Shown: positions 20,988 through 32,268, numbered from the stretch's first letter. The stretch: 64,000 nt of DNA from Thamnaconus septentrionalis (GCA_009823395.1 CM020509.1:22624397-22688396), one strand, 5' to 3'. Made by a program: numbers and translations. Notes: generated by a model from the letters alone, not told the origin.

Positions 20988-21024
<37 letters not shown>
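20988..21024. repeat. (TA)n microsatellite
   Basis: About 18 TA units preceded by an A run. Confidence 0.95.
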
Positions 21025-21027
<3 letters not shown>

Positions 21028-21425
21028 CTAACTTCCGCGTTGAGTTCCGGTATAGAAGTTATGGCGGAGAACATGTCCGCAATTTTGTCTGCATTTCGGT
21101 GCCTCTCAGCTCAGGAGCAGTGCTTCAGAAAAAACCCCTGCCGAGTTTTGGGCCGTGGTTCGAAGCCCCGTGTCAGAGCGAACATCACTAACTGTGTTGA
21201 TACTGTGTCACCGAATACTGACACCTGCTGGACCTTAAAAATCCCTACAGGCAACCTAGTTGACAGACTCAACTGAAACTGATTTGATGACCTAGTGTAT
21301 ATACAATAATATAATTTAAGTCATTGTATTTTATATTGTATTATTTCATATCTTCACTTAAATTTAAAATATCTTGGATATTTTTAGATACAGTCAATAA
21401 ATAATGTGAATATGTATCATAACGT
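21025..21425. other. AT-rich flank, no gene
   Basis: It includes ACACCTGCTGGAC and a GTGTTGATACTGTGTCACCG block near 21200 that resembles hAT termini. I cannot define an end. Confidence 0.3.
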
Positions 21426-21429
21426 GAAA

Positions 21430-23170
21430 ATTTAAGTGAACATGTTGTGAAAGAGGATGCTTGAGGACTGGGATTTTTTTATTTTTTTTTCACAAAGCTT
21501 TTCCAACGTTTTGAAATTGAGTCTGTTATGCTTTTTTGATACAACTTCTCCAGCTGTAGAAAAGACTCGCTCACACGGCACAGATGAGGCTGGAGTGCAG
21601 AGAAATTGCAAGGAAAGCTGGTAGAAGTTTGGATAGATTGTCTTTTGGTTGTCCCAGGATCTCAGAGGATCCTGGGACCTGGCAATACTGCCCTCTGCCA
21701 GGTATCTCTGCACCTCCTGGATGGCATCAGCTGTGGCACTTTTGGTCTGCCTGTCCACTTCGATGTCGAAATGTTGCCAAAGGTTATCTAAAAAACAACA
21801 AATTGGCATTTTAGTACATGATTTCCAAACAACAACAAACAAATAATGCTGAATAACATGCCTGAAGTGGGTGCAGACAGCTGTTGTGAAGACGGTCCCG
21901 GCTGGGGCTCATTTGTGCGTCCGATTACAGACGCACATTCTGACCGCAGTCTACTGATGCACTTGGAGGAACTGCGGAACCCGAGTGATTTAAATCTGGG
22001 GTCTGGAAGTGTTGCTAGGGTCAACACACTTAATGACTCCAGATTGGAAGCAGTGTCTGTGACTCGACGCTTCAGGTGTTCATGTAGGTGTATGGCTGCC
22101 TGTGTGTGCAAGGTTGAAGCATTACGCTCTAGTGCATAATAGAGCATCTTCATCATCGGGATGACCTTTGACCCCGACACTCGCCTCTCTTCAGACAACT
22201 CCACTGTTGCTTGATGGAAAGGAGCAAGCACGAGAAGTGTTTCTCCGACGATGGTAAACTCATCAGCTGTAACTGGAGTCAAATCTGTTCTTAGAGAGGC
22301 CAGAGATTCCCACACTGGTTCCCTCTCATCATGTAGCCTTGACAGCATTTCATATGTGCTGTTCCAGCGTGTTGGCACCTCATTGATAAGTTTCAGGGTT
22401 GGTTGTCTCATCTGTTGCTGCACTTAAACAAGCTTCTCCTTGGCTGTAGTGCTTGATCTGAAGTATGTGACAATGTGCCTTGCTTTGTGTCTGATGGATG
22501 GAAGTGTGGGGATCTGATCACATGATTTTCGAACTAATAAATTGAGACTAGGTGCAATGCAAATTGAGTGCCGAATTTGGAGCAGTCTAGTGAATGCAAT
22601 CATGTTTGGTGCTGCGTCAGTCACAAGACACTTTACTTTATTGGTTATGGCCCAGTCCTCCATCACGCCCCTTTTGACTTGGGCCAAATTGTCAGCAATG
22701 TGACTTTGTGGAAAGTAATGCACTCCCAACACAGATGTACACAACTGCAAATTCTCATTAATGTAGTGACAGGTAAGAGCCAAGTAAGCCTCCATGTTCA
22801 CAGATGTCCACATGTCAGCTGTTATACTCACTGCCACAGGCTTGGTGTACTTCCATTTTCACTCGTTCCCATTCCTCCTCATACTTTTTGGCCACCATTT
22901 GTTTGATGGTCTGAAAATTACACCAAGTCAAACCAAAAGCAAATCAATATATTTAAATTAAAGATTAAATAAACTGAATATATCAACTACTACTATAGAT
23001 AATTTCCACACAAACCTTTCTGGTTGGCAAACCATATGAGGGCTCAAGGACCTGAACCAGTTCCCTGAACCCTTCACTCTCAACAATGCTGAGGGCCTGC
23101 TCCCCTGCGCGCTGCGCCGACCTCAGCTCCCCCGCGCGCTGCACCGACGTCAGCTCCCCCTCTGCCACGG
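21430..23170 (-). pseudogene. ZBED1-like hAT transposase, minus strand
   Basis: Read on the minus strand: IVESEGFRELVQVLEPSYGL before an intron, then TIKQMVAKKYEEEWERVK, VSITADMWTSVNMEAYLALT, VTDAAPNMIAF (containing the catalytic-type TDAAPN), VPTRWNSTYEMLSRLHDE, and after another intron YPNFYQLSLQFLCTPASSVP and CERVFSTAGEVVSKKHNRLN (hATC). Introns fit at 23014-22911 (GTTTGT to TTTTCAG) and about 21862-21791. The second has a GC donor, AG|GCATGT. A TAA at 22424 interrupts the frame between KEKLV and QQQMRQ, so it is probably dead. The N-terminal BED finger is not seen. Confidence 0.85.
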
Positions 23171-24270
23171 ATGTGGGAGGACATGGCGGCTTGTCTGACC
23201 TCGGTCAAGCTTGAACTGAATGCCCTCGTGGCCGTGGTGGAGAGTTTGGCAGCGTCGGCAAGGCAGCTGGCCCGTTGAGAGCACCGGCGCAGTCCCACTC
23301 GACCCGCGAAAGGGATGCTGAGGTCCATCTCCATCTCCTCCACCTCCTCCTCTGCCGCAACGGGGAGGTCCCACTCCCGCCTCAAAGAAGCGCCCCCCCA
23401 CGACCCCCAGGAGGCCTATAGCCGCGGCCGCTGCAACGGGGAGGTCCCCCTCCCCAACAAGGAGACCTCCCACCTCAAAGAAGCAGCCCCTCACATCCCC
23501 CAGGAGGCCTGCAGCCACGACGGGGAAGTCCTCAGCCGCCCCGCCTGAGAAGGCTGCCCCGGAGGAGGCCCTCCTCCTCCCCCACTCCAGGAGGCCTCCT
23601 CCCCGTCCAAGCTGCTCCTGCCTCGTCCAAGGGGGCCTGCCCCAGCCACGGGGAGGCCCTCCTCCCCGTCCAAGAGGTCTGCCCAGGCCAAACGGAGGTC
23701 CTCCTACTTCTCCCCCTCCCTGTCCCCATCCAGGAGGCCTGCCAAGGGCAAACGGAGGTCCTCCTCCTCCTCTTCCAGGAGCCCTGCCATCCTGACCAAA
23801 GCCCACAGGTCCTCCGCCTCTGCCAGCCAAATGCCCGAGCCCAACTTAGGTGAGTATCATTGGCATTCAAAATTACTTTTGTGGACATCTGGCTCTTGTT
23901 TTGAGGTAGTACCGTTTCTGTTTAGACAGCCTGATGGAGGCGTTTGAGGCACACCTCAGCGGTCAAAGAGGAACCTTAGGCAGAGGAAGGCCTACGTCCA
24001 CGTGTCATTCATCCGGATCGTTCCCTGAACCTAGACAAAGAAGAGCTGCCCGCAGTGCCACGGCCGCTACATTTCATTGTCCCGCCACCTCCAGGACGTC
24101 CACGGCCTCGAGGATGCTGAGGAGGGGAGGCTCTGCATAAGCTGCAAGAGCCTCAGGTTTTCGGGGAAATCATGATGCCCCATGCCGGACTGCCCGTCCA
24201 GATAGAAATACGTCCGGCTGGACAATCTTCTCGTGTCATTTCACGGGGAGAAGTTGGTACTACAAACTTT
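23085..24270 (+). pseudogene. Decayed ORF: low-complexity P/S/R-rich region plus two C2H2-like fingers
   Basis: A GC-rich plus-strand region first encodes a helix-like segment (MAACLTSVKLELNALVAVVE near 23185), then arginine-serine-proline repeats in shifting frames (SRRPAKGKRRSSSSSSRSPA near 23730). A plausible 82-bp intron (GTGAGT at 23851 to TTCTGTTTAG) follows. Beyond it one frame gives CPQCHGRYISLSRHLQDVH, a C-x2-C-x9-H-x4-H finger, then CISCKSLRF, and after a stop CPMPDCPSR and YVRLDNLLVSFHGE, a second finger with its first histidine replaced by asparagine. Two stops kill it. I do not recognise the family; repeated-gene or transposon origin is likely. Confidence 0.5.
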
Positions 24271-24944
24271 ACTCAAGACTTTTGTAAGACTAGATATACC
24301 CATTGAATTATATGTTGAAAAAATATTAAAGGGCCATTTCAGCACTTTGTCAACATTCCTCCATTTTTAATATGCCTCAAATAATGCCAAAATGATCACT
24401 TTAATCTATATTTGGTAAAGATCCACAGGGGTCATGCCAAAGTCATCTAGTAGTGACATCACTGGCATATGCCTGCGTGGAAGTGATGTCACTGCTGGAA
24501 AACCAAGTTTAGAGCAACCCCTGCAGAACTTTAAATTCAAAAAGAGTCAAGTGGATATTTTTGACGCTCATTAAAAAAATAAAAAAAAAAAAAAAAACAG
24601 TGGGAGGTTGAAAAATTCTGAAATGGTTCATGAAGTATGCATACTGCAGTAGTTCTCAACCTTGATACATATCTCACTTTATAAACCCCAAAATTGATTG
24701 TAATCATGCTATTAAAAAGGTAAATATTCGAAAATGCGTAGAGAGCTTTCAGATGGCATATTTTCTTTTCTTTTCTTTTTTTTTGAGGAAACCAAGGTTG
24801 AGAACAGCTGCTTTAATTGCTGTCAGGCTGGGACAAGAGACAGGGCTCAGCTGCAGAGGATATGAGTAAAATAAGTCTTATTTTATCCCACAAGCAATAG
24901 ACCTCAGAACCGAGTGACAACTCAACACAGCTATGAAAGTTGGT
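24271..24944. other. AT-rich intergenic stretch, no gene
   Basis: It contains an A-run (24575-24597) and a TTTTC run (24762-24784). Nothing else is recognisable. Confidence 0.4.
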
Positions 24945-26880
24945 GATGGGCAAATGATACCGAGCCTTTGGAGCTTGTGTCACTCTTCCTGAAGCGGAGT
25001 GATTGGAAACGCTGTGTCGGAGCTTGTATCAAAACACCAGTGTCACGTGACCGTTGACATTAGAAGCGTTGAACGTCATCGCCACTTTGCTTCATTGCTT
25101 CAAAATGTTTTGAAGCTTTTCATTGGCTCATATTCTTTATGTGTCATTGGCTAATGGCATTTTAATGCGTTCTGAGCCAATGACAGCTTGACAGATTTGA
25201 GTGGTTTGGTGCCTTAGCAGCTATATAAGATGCTTCATTATGCTTCGAAATGGGGTTGTGATGAGCGAGAGATTTGGAGAGTGAGAGTATTTTGGCAAGT
25301 TTTATGGCCAGTACCACCAATAAGTGACATTCTAAAGTTTGGGATCATTTTGATCTCATACCACCAAATAAGGTATAATGCAGTTTATGGAATACATTTT
25401 ACGTTTCCATAATCGAATTGTATTTTTAAATAGGTCTCAAAATTACAATTGCAGGTGCGTTGTTTGCTCTGCACACAAGAGTTGTCTTCCAGCAAAAACA
25501 CATCTATGCTGAGACCCTTGCGTGCTAGGCATGATGACAATCATACCCAGCAAACCAGTGACCCCGTCAACACAGGAAATCCTGACAGTAAGCTAAATAT
25601 TACACACTGTATATATGTATGTGCCTATTTAGTGTATCATATCGAAAACCTTCTCCCACACAGTGTCCAGAAAACAAATACTGGATGAGACCTTGGTGGA
25701 CATGATAATTAAAGATGGTCAACCTTTTTTCCCCATCGTTGAGGATGAAGGTTTCCAAAATTTCCAAGCTGCAAAAAGCTGCAAAACTGTAAAGGCAATG
25801 GTGGAAGCAAGGTACATAACAAAAGAGAAGGCCTTGGCAGAAATTAAGCAAACTTCAGCTGTTAGTTTGACTACAGACATGTGGACATCAGTCAACATGG
25901 ATGCGTCCCTTGATGTCACTTGCTATTATGTGTCAGACAGCCTAGATCTGTCTACTGTGCTTTTAGGTGTGCAGTATTTTACTTTGACCCACACAGCAGC
26001 TAATATTTTAGAAGCAATTACAAATTTGATGGCAGAGTTTGTAATCACAAAAAAGGCCTGTGGGATGGTTACTGATGGAGCTCACAATATCTGTTAAATG
26101 TTAGACATATTTATTGCTTTGCCCACATGCTCAATTTAACTGTTAAAAATAAAATAAAAAACACTGTCAGACTTCTGAGCTGTAAAACATGCGCAGTAGG
26201 GCCGGCAAAATAGCGGAACACTTCAAGTCCAGTTCAAAAGCAAAGGAAAAGTTGTGCTCTATTCAAGCTAATGTTGGCATGTCCCCCACAAAAAAGCTTG
26301 TTCAAGAGGTCGAAACCAGATGAAACAACACTTATGCCATGCTCCATAGGCTTTATGTGCAGAGAGAACCTTTAGGGGCAGCCCTGGCATCACTTAGCAC
26401 TGACAAAGTGCCTTTCACTGCTGATGACTATGCAGAAATCACCCAGTACCTGACAGTTTGAAGGCCAGTCTCAGGCAACTGTTGAGCTTTCTGAGGAAAG
26501 GAGTGTGTCGGGGTCAAAGGCAATTCCTATAGCCAAAATGCTGAGGCGTGTCATTTCTGCCAAATGTGCCCAAATAGCTCCAAGTCTTGGGGTCACGCTT
26601 GCCAACAATTTGAATACTAATTTGAGTGAAAAATTCAGTGGCTTGGAAAAAGGTGAGAGTGGTGGTCTGTGGCCACCATCTTGGATCCACGGTTTTAACA
26701 GGCTGGCTTTATTAATCAAAGCAATGCTCAGGCTGCTTGGTGAAGAAAATTACAACTTGTGGGCCTTCCTGGACAACTACGCCGAGTCTCAGGAACGGGA
26801 TCAACTCCGAGGAGCATCAACACCTACTCATTCCACATTGACAGATAAGAACGTTCATCACAAAAATCTAGCCGGGTAGT
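24945..26880 (+). pseudogene. ZBED1-like hAT element with multi-exon transposase gene, plus strand
   Basis: A promoter-like region is followed by MASTTNK near 25303, a stop, then SKVWDHFDLIPPNK, an intron (GTATAA at 25371 to TTGCAG at 25454) and VRCLLCTQELSSSKNTSML, which together make a BED-type finger. The next exon ends CCTGACA|GTAAGC, and the third starts at about 25663 with SRKQILDETLVDMIIKDGQ. Catalytic-region text follows (TTDMWTSVNMDASLDVTCYY, GMVTDGAHNIC) to a stop at 26095. Further pieces (SSSKAKEKL, NNTYAMLHRLYVQREPLGAA) run to about 26880 with several stops. The hATC end is barely visible. Confidence 0.82.
25218..25240 (+). promoter_or_regulatory. Candidate TATA box of the plus-strand hAT gene
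   Basis: CAGCTATATAAGATG lies about 80 bp upstream of the putative start codon, at the expected place for a core promoter. Confidence 0.5.
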
Positions 26881-27194
26881 AAAATAGATAGATACAGCAG
26901 AACAGACAGACAAACTGGAAGCGACAGACATTGAAGTGACTGACAACAGACTGACTTTTCACACACCACACAAACAACATTCTTTATCTCCTGACATAGG
27001 AGAATTTGACACTTTCTTTTGAATTTTATTATTTTTTTATTATCTTATTAATATTTGAAGAGCTCTATTTTGTTTTTTTGTTTTTTTTCATAAATGTTAT
27101 TGCACTAGCAAAATCTTGGTTGCCTGTAATAAAAAGGTTAAATGTTAAACTCAGCAACAGTGTCCAACTGCCCCAACCTAGACAATAATGATGT
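26881..27194. other. T-rich stretch, no gene
   Basis: Long T runs near 27020-27090. It is probably the 3' non-coding part of the preceding hAT relic. Confidence 0.4.
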
Positions 27195-27622
27195 TACAAG
27201 ACGCGCCGAGGCTTCGAAGCGTGTGTGGAGTAATGATGGGGGGTGTTTCCGCAAAGCGTGTATCGAGGCTTGCTTCATTTAGGGGAGGAGCCAAAAATGA
27301 TGACGTCCGAAGCCACGCCGCCCGGCTGAACCACGTGATTGCTTCGGGAAGTGGTTGAGATTTTGCCGCGAGGTTTAACGGCTTATATAGACCCCTCAGG
27401 CTCCATTCAAAGTGGGGGTTATTGTAGGAGAGTTGCAGTCAGTTGAGATTTGGAGAGAGTTTGGATGACTAGATTTTGGATAGCGTTTATAGTTTGGAGA
27501 GTTTGAGACTAGATAGCGTTTAGTTTGGAGATAGTTTGGAGAGTTTAGGGAGAGGGTGAGGAGAGGATAGGTGATAGGATGGAGCCCCCTGTCCTGTACA
27601 TCAATGACCAAGTTACACAAGC
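27195..27622 (+). mobile_element. 5' arm of a further hAT-like element
   Basis: The stretch has two GAGGCTT(C/G) blocks (27206 and 27265) like the subterminal words at 24960-25030, a TATA box (GGCTTATATAGACC near 27381), G-rich leader repeats (GTTTGGAGAG, several times) and a start-like ATGGAGCCCCCTGTCC at 27580. The layout mirrors the promoter of the hAT gene at 25.2 kb. The coding part is cut off by the short hAT insertion at 27631. Confidence 0.5.
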
Positions 27623-27630
27623 ATCTATGC

Positions 27631-28076
27631 CAGGGGTGCCCATTACGACGATCGCCATCTACTGGTCAATCGCGTCCGCGTCAATTCCAGCAGGTAGAAT
27701 GGTTCAGGCAGGAAGTCAATGATTAGAAAACACGGTGGATCTGGTTGATTTTCGTTATAATGTACAATGTGCTGGATTTTGCTGTGTTTTACAGTGAAAC
27801 GTAAATGTGACGTATCGGTTTCGACACTGTTCAGATCAAATAAAGGAGACATAAAGTAGATTTCATTTTAAATCTGAAACTATAATGAACACAGGAAAGA
27901 GAGTTTCGCTGTTGTTTTCTTTAAATACATACAAAACTACCGGGGATTTCGCGTGAGCTTGCTTTTCTGGCGTAAACTGAAGGAGACGCCTCGCTCAGAA
28001 AATGCGCTTCAAAGTGCACACGCACCGCAGACGCGCTGGAGATCCTGGGAGATGCTGCTAGCAAAACGTCTGCGTT

Positions 28077-28117
<41 letters not shown>

Positions 28118-28167
28118 AATTATTATTGCAAAGTAGCTTGCATGTTGAAAAAGTGTGAGCACCCCTG
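27631..28167. mobile_element. Non-autonomous hAT element with 8-bp target duplication
   Basis: The ends are CAGGGGTGCCCATTACGACG and, reverse-complemented, CAGGGGTGCTCACAC. The flanks are ATCTATGC (27623-27630) and ATCTTTGC (28168-28175), an 8-bp duplication with one mismatch. The 537-bp interior has no transposase and carries a CA tract. Confidence 0.85.
28078..28117. repeat. (CA)n microsatellite
   Basis: Nineteen to twenty CA units inside the short hAT element. Confidence 0.97.
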
Positions 28168-28175
28168 ATCTTTGC

Positions 28176-28396
28176 CCTTTTCCAAGTTCCACAAGCACTT
28201 TTGTTGTGTTCCTTGAGTGAACTCTAGGTGGCGGTGGCAGAAAGGAAGAAGGCGAAAAGAAGAAGTTGCTCCTGAGTGATGATGCTCTACGTGTTGCTAA
28301 CGTACTGCTGCTGTACACATGTTCTTATTGCTGACTGCCTAGTAAACGATTTTGTGTTCTAAACCGCTGCTCCTTATTTCTGTGCCGACACCACAT
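28176..28396. other. Unique spacer before the duplicated block
   Basis: No gene recognised. The sequence CGACACCACATTTTTCCCCT sits at the boundary of the duplication. Confidence 0.35.
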
Positions 28397-29643
28397 TTTT
28401 CCCCTTTAGAAGCCAGCCACATATTTTGTCTCTTGCCACAACAAGACATTGGCTTTTGTCACTCTCCTCGTCATATTCGAAAAAGTGGCATATTGGACTT
28501 TCCCGCCGCAGTGAGTCGCTCGTTAACCTACAGCTGTGAAAGAGGGGTGACGCCACAGAACGCGAGGTGCATTTAGGTGTTGCTGCGTAAAACTAAAACG
28601 AAACATTTCTTAGGCAAATATTGATTTGACAGAGACGTAAACGCAATGAAATATGACTTCAGTTTAAGTTTGTTTTAGTTCGTTTTTTTTAAACACACAA
28701 AAAGTTTAAATTAATTATCGTCTTTGTCGTTTTTTTCATCTATTTCAGTTCAACGGAATTGTTTTTCCAATTTTAGTTTTGGTTATTTCGTTTGTTTTCG
28801 TTCGCGATTATAACCCTGCTGCCGGGATGACCTTTGACCTGAAACGGGCTTCAGAATAAATCTTTCTATTCCTAATTTTTCATTTATGGTCTTTTAGTCT
28901 ATGACAAAAATGATAACAGCCAGAAATCAGCAGCCGCTCTCGCTACGGAACCGGCAGGAATCGAGCACATCTCCCATCAGAGCGCCTGTGTCAGTACCGT
29001 CAGTCAAAACAAGAAAGTTGTTTCTGATTGGCTATGGTGTAGTCAACCAGAAACACAAGCACTACGGTATCTAGGTAAATCTGAACGCAACAACCAATGA
29101 AAAAAGCACTTCTGCTACAACCGGCGGCATTCCCTGGAAGTTTTATTTTCTTAGGAAATTACGACTGGATCAGAAGCTATGAGCATCACAGAGACCACTG
29201 GAGTATGCGAACGGAGCGAGTCATAAATAGTCACACACATCAGCGAACCATCTTAGGTTTGAATGATGGTAGTCAATAAGTAAAAATGGTTTCACTGTGA
29301 AAGACAGCGGGTTTGTTGTGTTAACGGCTGACCAACTAGCTGCTAGTTCTGCTGCTTAGTGCTGAGCTAATATACCTGCTGCTGAAATAGTGTTTACATT
29401 TAGTAAACGTTGTCGTTTACAAAATAAACAACAAAATAAACAAATAAAACTGTTTTCATAGGTCACTTTTAAAATCATGTCATATTTTATGATCATAATC
29501 CTGGCCATAGATGCGTGAATCATTGCATATGACCTTGAAAATGGCAGGACTTGAGCCAAACTGTTTTAAGTGGAAGCCAACATCACAGATTATTACTGGG
29601 TCCAAAAAGGCCACAAACACTGATACCAAACAACACAGGTCAT

Positions 29644-29672
29644 AGTCACTCACTCACTCACTCACTCACTCA
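29644..29672. repeat. (TCAC)n tetranucleotide tract
   Basis: Seven CACT/TCAC units, also present in the duplicate at 53638-53664. Confidence 0.9.
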
Positions 29673-30380
29673 TAAGATGTTGTACTTGGTTTAATTGTCG
29701 GTGCCTAGTGTCAGACTTCTGTAAGCCTGAGCAGTTATTATAACAGCAACCACACTGATGATATTATGAATAGTATTGGGGGTTGGGTGTCACTCTGGTC
29801 TGCATTCAAAGCTTGAGAGCCCTGAATTTACTGCCCGTGGTTCTATATTGCAACAGTTCACGGCTCATATAAGCAGAAAAGCAGCGACAATCTGAGCATT
29901 GCGGGTGATTCATAAATATGTCATTTCTTATTAATTAGCCCATAAGTGTTCTACACCAGTATGACACCAAATGCTTGTTGCTGACAGTGTGGCACCTGTA
30001 AGGAGTTTATTTTGCACTTGTTTGATTTGAGGGTTGTTACTCTTTCAAACTGTTTGATGTGTATAGGAGGGGACAAGTTCATGTGCTCCACCTGCCAGCA
30101 GGTGGCGATCGGTTATACACCGTTACAGTATACAGAATCAAGACGATTATGCAGTCGATAGTCGAGCCCGGGAGAAGTGATTTTACCTGGTGTTGCTGTG
30201 TGCCTGCTGCCTAGCTGTTTCCCGGAGTTTTCCTGTCTGTGAAAGCAAATAAATGAACGTTTTTCCCACACCACAAGAGTCGTTTGCAGTGAGTGGTGTA
30301 ACAACAGCAGTGAAGAAATGACACTCTAGCGGTTCTGCACATTAGTATAAATAGAGTGATTATCTATCATTACATCACAG

Positions 30381-30503
30381 GATGGCGGCACACTGACAGA
30401 GTCCATGAACCTGGACACTGATGATCCTGACTTTGATCCAGATGAGCAAACAGGCCACAGTGGAAACGGGTCAGAACATGGACTGGCTTCTGAAAGGATA
30501 CAG
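30381..30503 (+). other. Candidate exon, acidic 41-codon segment (duplicate 1)
   Basis: The segment is open, preceded by an acceptor (TTACATCACAG) and followed by a donor (CAG|GTAGGT), with a length divisible by three. It encodes DGGTLTESMNLDTDDPDFDP then DEQTGHSGNGSEHGLASERI, strongly acidic with no domain I know. The second copy at 54373 is also open with one amino-acid change (G to E). I infer an exon of a duplicated gene or of a transposon gene; neighbouring exons were not found. Confidence 0.4.
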
Positions 30504-30964
30504 GTAGGTGGCGCTGTCATCCCAAGTTGTGTGGTGTGGAGGATCAGGGCCAAAGTTCCAGATGCTCACAGATGTGACTCTGGATTCAGGAGGAGTGTTT
30601 GAAGGCTGGACTCTCAACAGTGATTGGCTGGTGAGGACATCTCAATCACAATCAGGTTTTTTAGTGGCTGTGAGATTGAAAGTGAGATTGCATTGTCCAG
30701 GGAGGAGGACAGCAGTCAGTCAGTCATGTTTCACCTCCAGTGAACACGCAGTGGTTCACATGAAGTCCAAGAGGCCTACAGACCTACACTGAGTCTGGAT
30801 GTGGCAGTGCAGTTGGATCATTGTCTTTGTTCTGTTGTTTGGTCATTGTGATCCAATGTAATGTGAGAGAAGGACGAGTGCAGTTATATTGGAGTGAGTT
30901 ACTTAGAGTGTAATAAAAGTTATAATGCAGAATCTGATTTTATGAAATGTTCTATCACCTTATA

Positions 30965-31258
30965 TCCATCCATCCATCCATCTTCTACTGACCCGGAGTC
31001 GGGTCTCGGGGGCAGCAGCCTCAGCAGAGACCCCCAGACTTCCCTGGACCCAGTCACCTCCTCCAGCTCAGCCAGTGGGACCCCAAGGCTTCCCAGTCCA
31101 GCACAGAGACCTGGTCCCTCCCGCAGGGTCTCCTCCTGGTGGGACATGCCAGGAACACCTCCCCAGGGAAGCATCCAGGAGGCATCCCAAACAAGACCCA
31201 GAGATGCTGGAACTCCTCCACCTGAGGCAGGGCCTCCCCACCGACCCAGAGAGGGCAA
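30965..31258 (-). mobile_element. Rex3 LINE 3' end, reversed
   Basis: On the minus strand this encodes GCLPGEVFLAC-like peptides and ends in GGATGGATGGATGGATAT, the Rex3 tail. It is the reverse of the fragment at 14835-15340, but less complete. Confidence 0.82.
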
Positions 31259-31735
31259 ACTACCTTATATCCAGGATTGATTTATTTGTTGGTGATTTAT
31301 TATAATGTAACATCTATTTTATTTAAATTATATTTGAACTGAATTGGATTTGTTTGTAAAAGTGAGATTTATTTTCATTGATTCATTTGGTTTATGCTGA
31401 GACCAAGTGGAGAAGTGGGCGTGGCCTATAGAAGGTTCAAGTACACAAGTTATTAAGATATGGAGAATCCCCATGGCAAGACTTTAGAAGATATATAATG
31501 AAAGTTTTAAAGCAGCAGAAATGAAATGTCAGTTGAAGTCAAGGTCACACAGGTCAGAGGTTGTAAAGGCTTTTATTGTCAGAATATTGAATCATTGAAA
31601 CATAATGTTTGAGCTCAGTTTTAAAAACTAAGAACGAATTAATGAAGGTATTTTGCTAGTAACAAAATTAGGTTGATGATATGAGAAAAAACAACACAAT
31701 TTTACAGAAGTGTGAGAAGAAAACTGAATGAGTGT

Positions 31736-32268
31736 TTTGACAAATCACACATCTCACAAGCATCAAAACCATGAATTATTTTGAGGGAAACTTCTTTTGT
31801 CTTATTTATAATTCAATAATCATTTGAGTTCCCATCACAGGTTTTGTTAAACTACACAACCTTCACCACGCCGTCAGACTTTGACAAATTCATCTTTGTG
31901 CTTCACAAGAAACCAGGTTGAGTTCGATGGAGAACTCTGAAGTGAGAGCAGACCAGTGCGTTGTTGATGTGTGGAACCTTCATGCTGAGATGTTCCAGCC
32001 GTGGATGATGAGAGCAGAAGCAGTGGTTGTGTTGCTGCTGCCTTCATTGACCAGCTGCTCCAAGTCCTGATTCTTCCACTGAGGATTCAGCTCCACCAGT
32101 GGCTTCTGGGACGTCTCTCCCAGTAACCACAGCAGCTTGTTGGGAGAAGCAGTCCGCCAGCCACCAGGCTCCACTGGGGTCAAAGGTTGCTGTTTAGCTC
32201 CACTTGTTGTAGTTCTACCAGTCACCACTACATTGAGCTCTCGTCTTCACTCTCCTCCTCATCCTCCT
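31736..32268. other. 3' flank of NLR copy B
   Basis: On the minus strand it follows the predicted NLR stop and is probably 3' UTR. An open stretch (about 32228-31980) reads LTPVEPGGWRTASPNKLLWL and then LGETSQKPLVELNPQW, but it lies past the stop of the terminal exon and I assign no function. Confidence 0.4.

Larger units (their letters stand above)
28397..31735 (+). repeat. Duplicated block, copy 1 (direct partner at 52406-56020)
   Basis: From CCCCTTTAGAAGCCAGCCAC to GAGAAGAAAACTGAATGA the sequence is repeated in the same orientation about 24 kb downstream, with few substitutions and small indels. Contents shared by both: a T-rich repeat, a (TCAC) tract, an AATAAA-bearing segment, a 123-bp open exon-like piece and a reversed Rex3 end. 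Copy 2 has an extra L2 tail insertion. The two copies bracket NLR copy B. Confidence 0.9.

Noticed and set aside
23150..23888. Long minus-strand open frames rich in Gly, Pro and Arg
   Set aside because: They are antisense shadows of the GC-rich region. The plus strand has the splice sites and finger motifs.
28078..28117. CRISPR-like or tandem-array structure
   Set aside because: These are simple dinucleotide repeats. No spacer-repeat architecture exists anywhere in the window.
30057..30296. Possible solo LTR (TGTGTATAGG... to ...GTGGTGTAACA, with AATAAA) in both copies of the duplicated block
   Set aside because: The termini are suggestive, but I find no target duplication, and the same flanks in both copies give no independent test.
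31980..32228. C-terminal coding exon of NLR copy B
   Set aside because: The terminal exon reaches a stop four codons after its acceptor, and the later frame cannot be joined in phase without an extra acceptor that I do not see.
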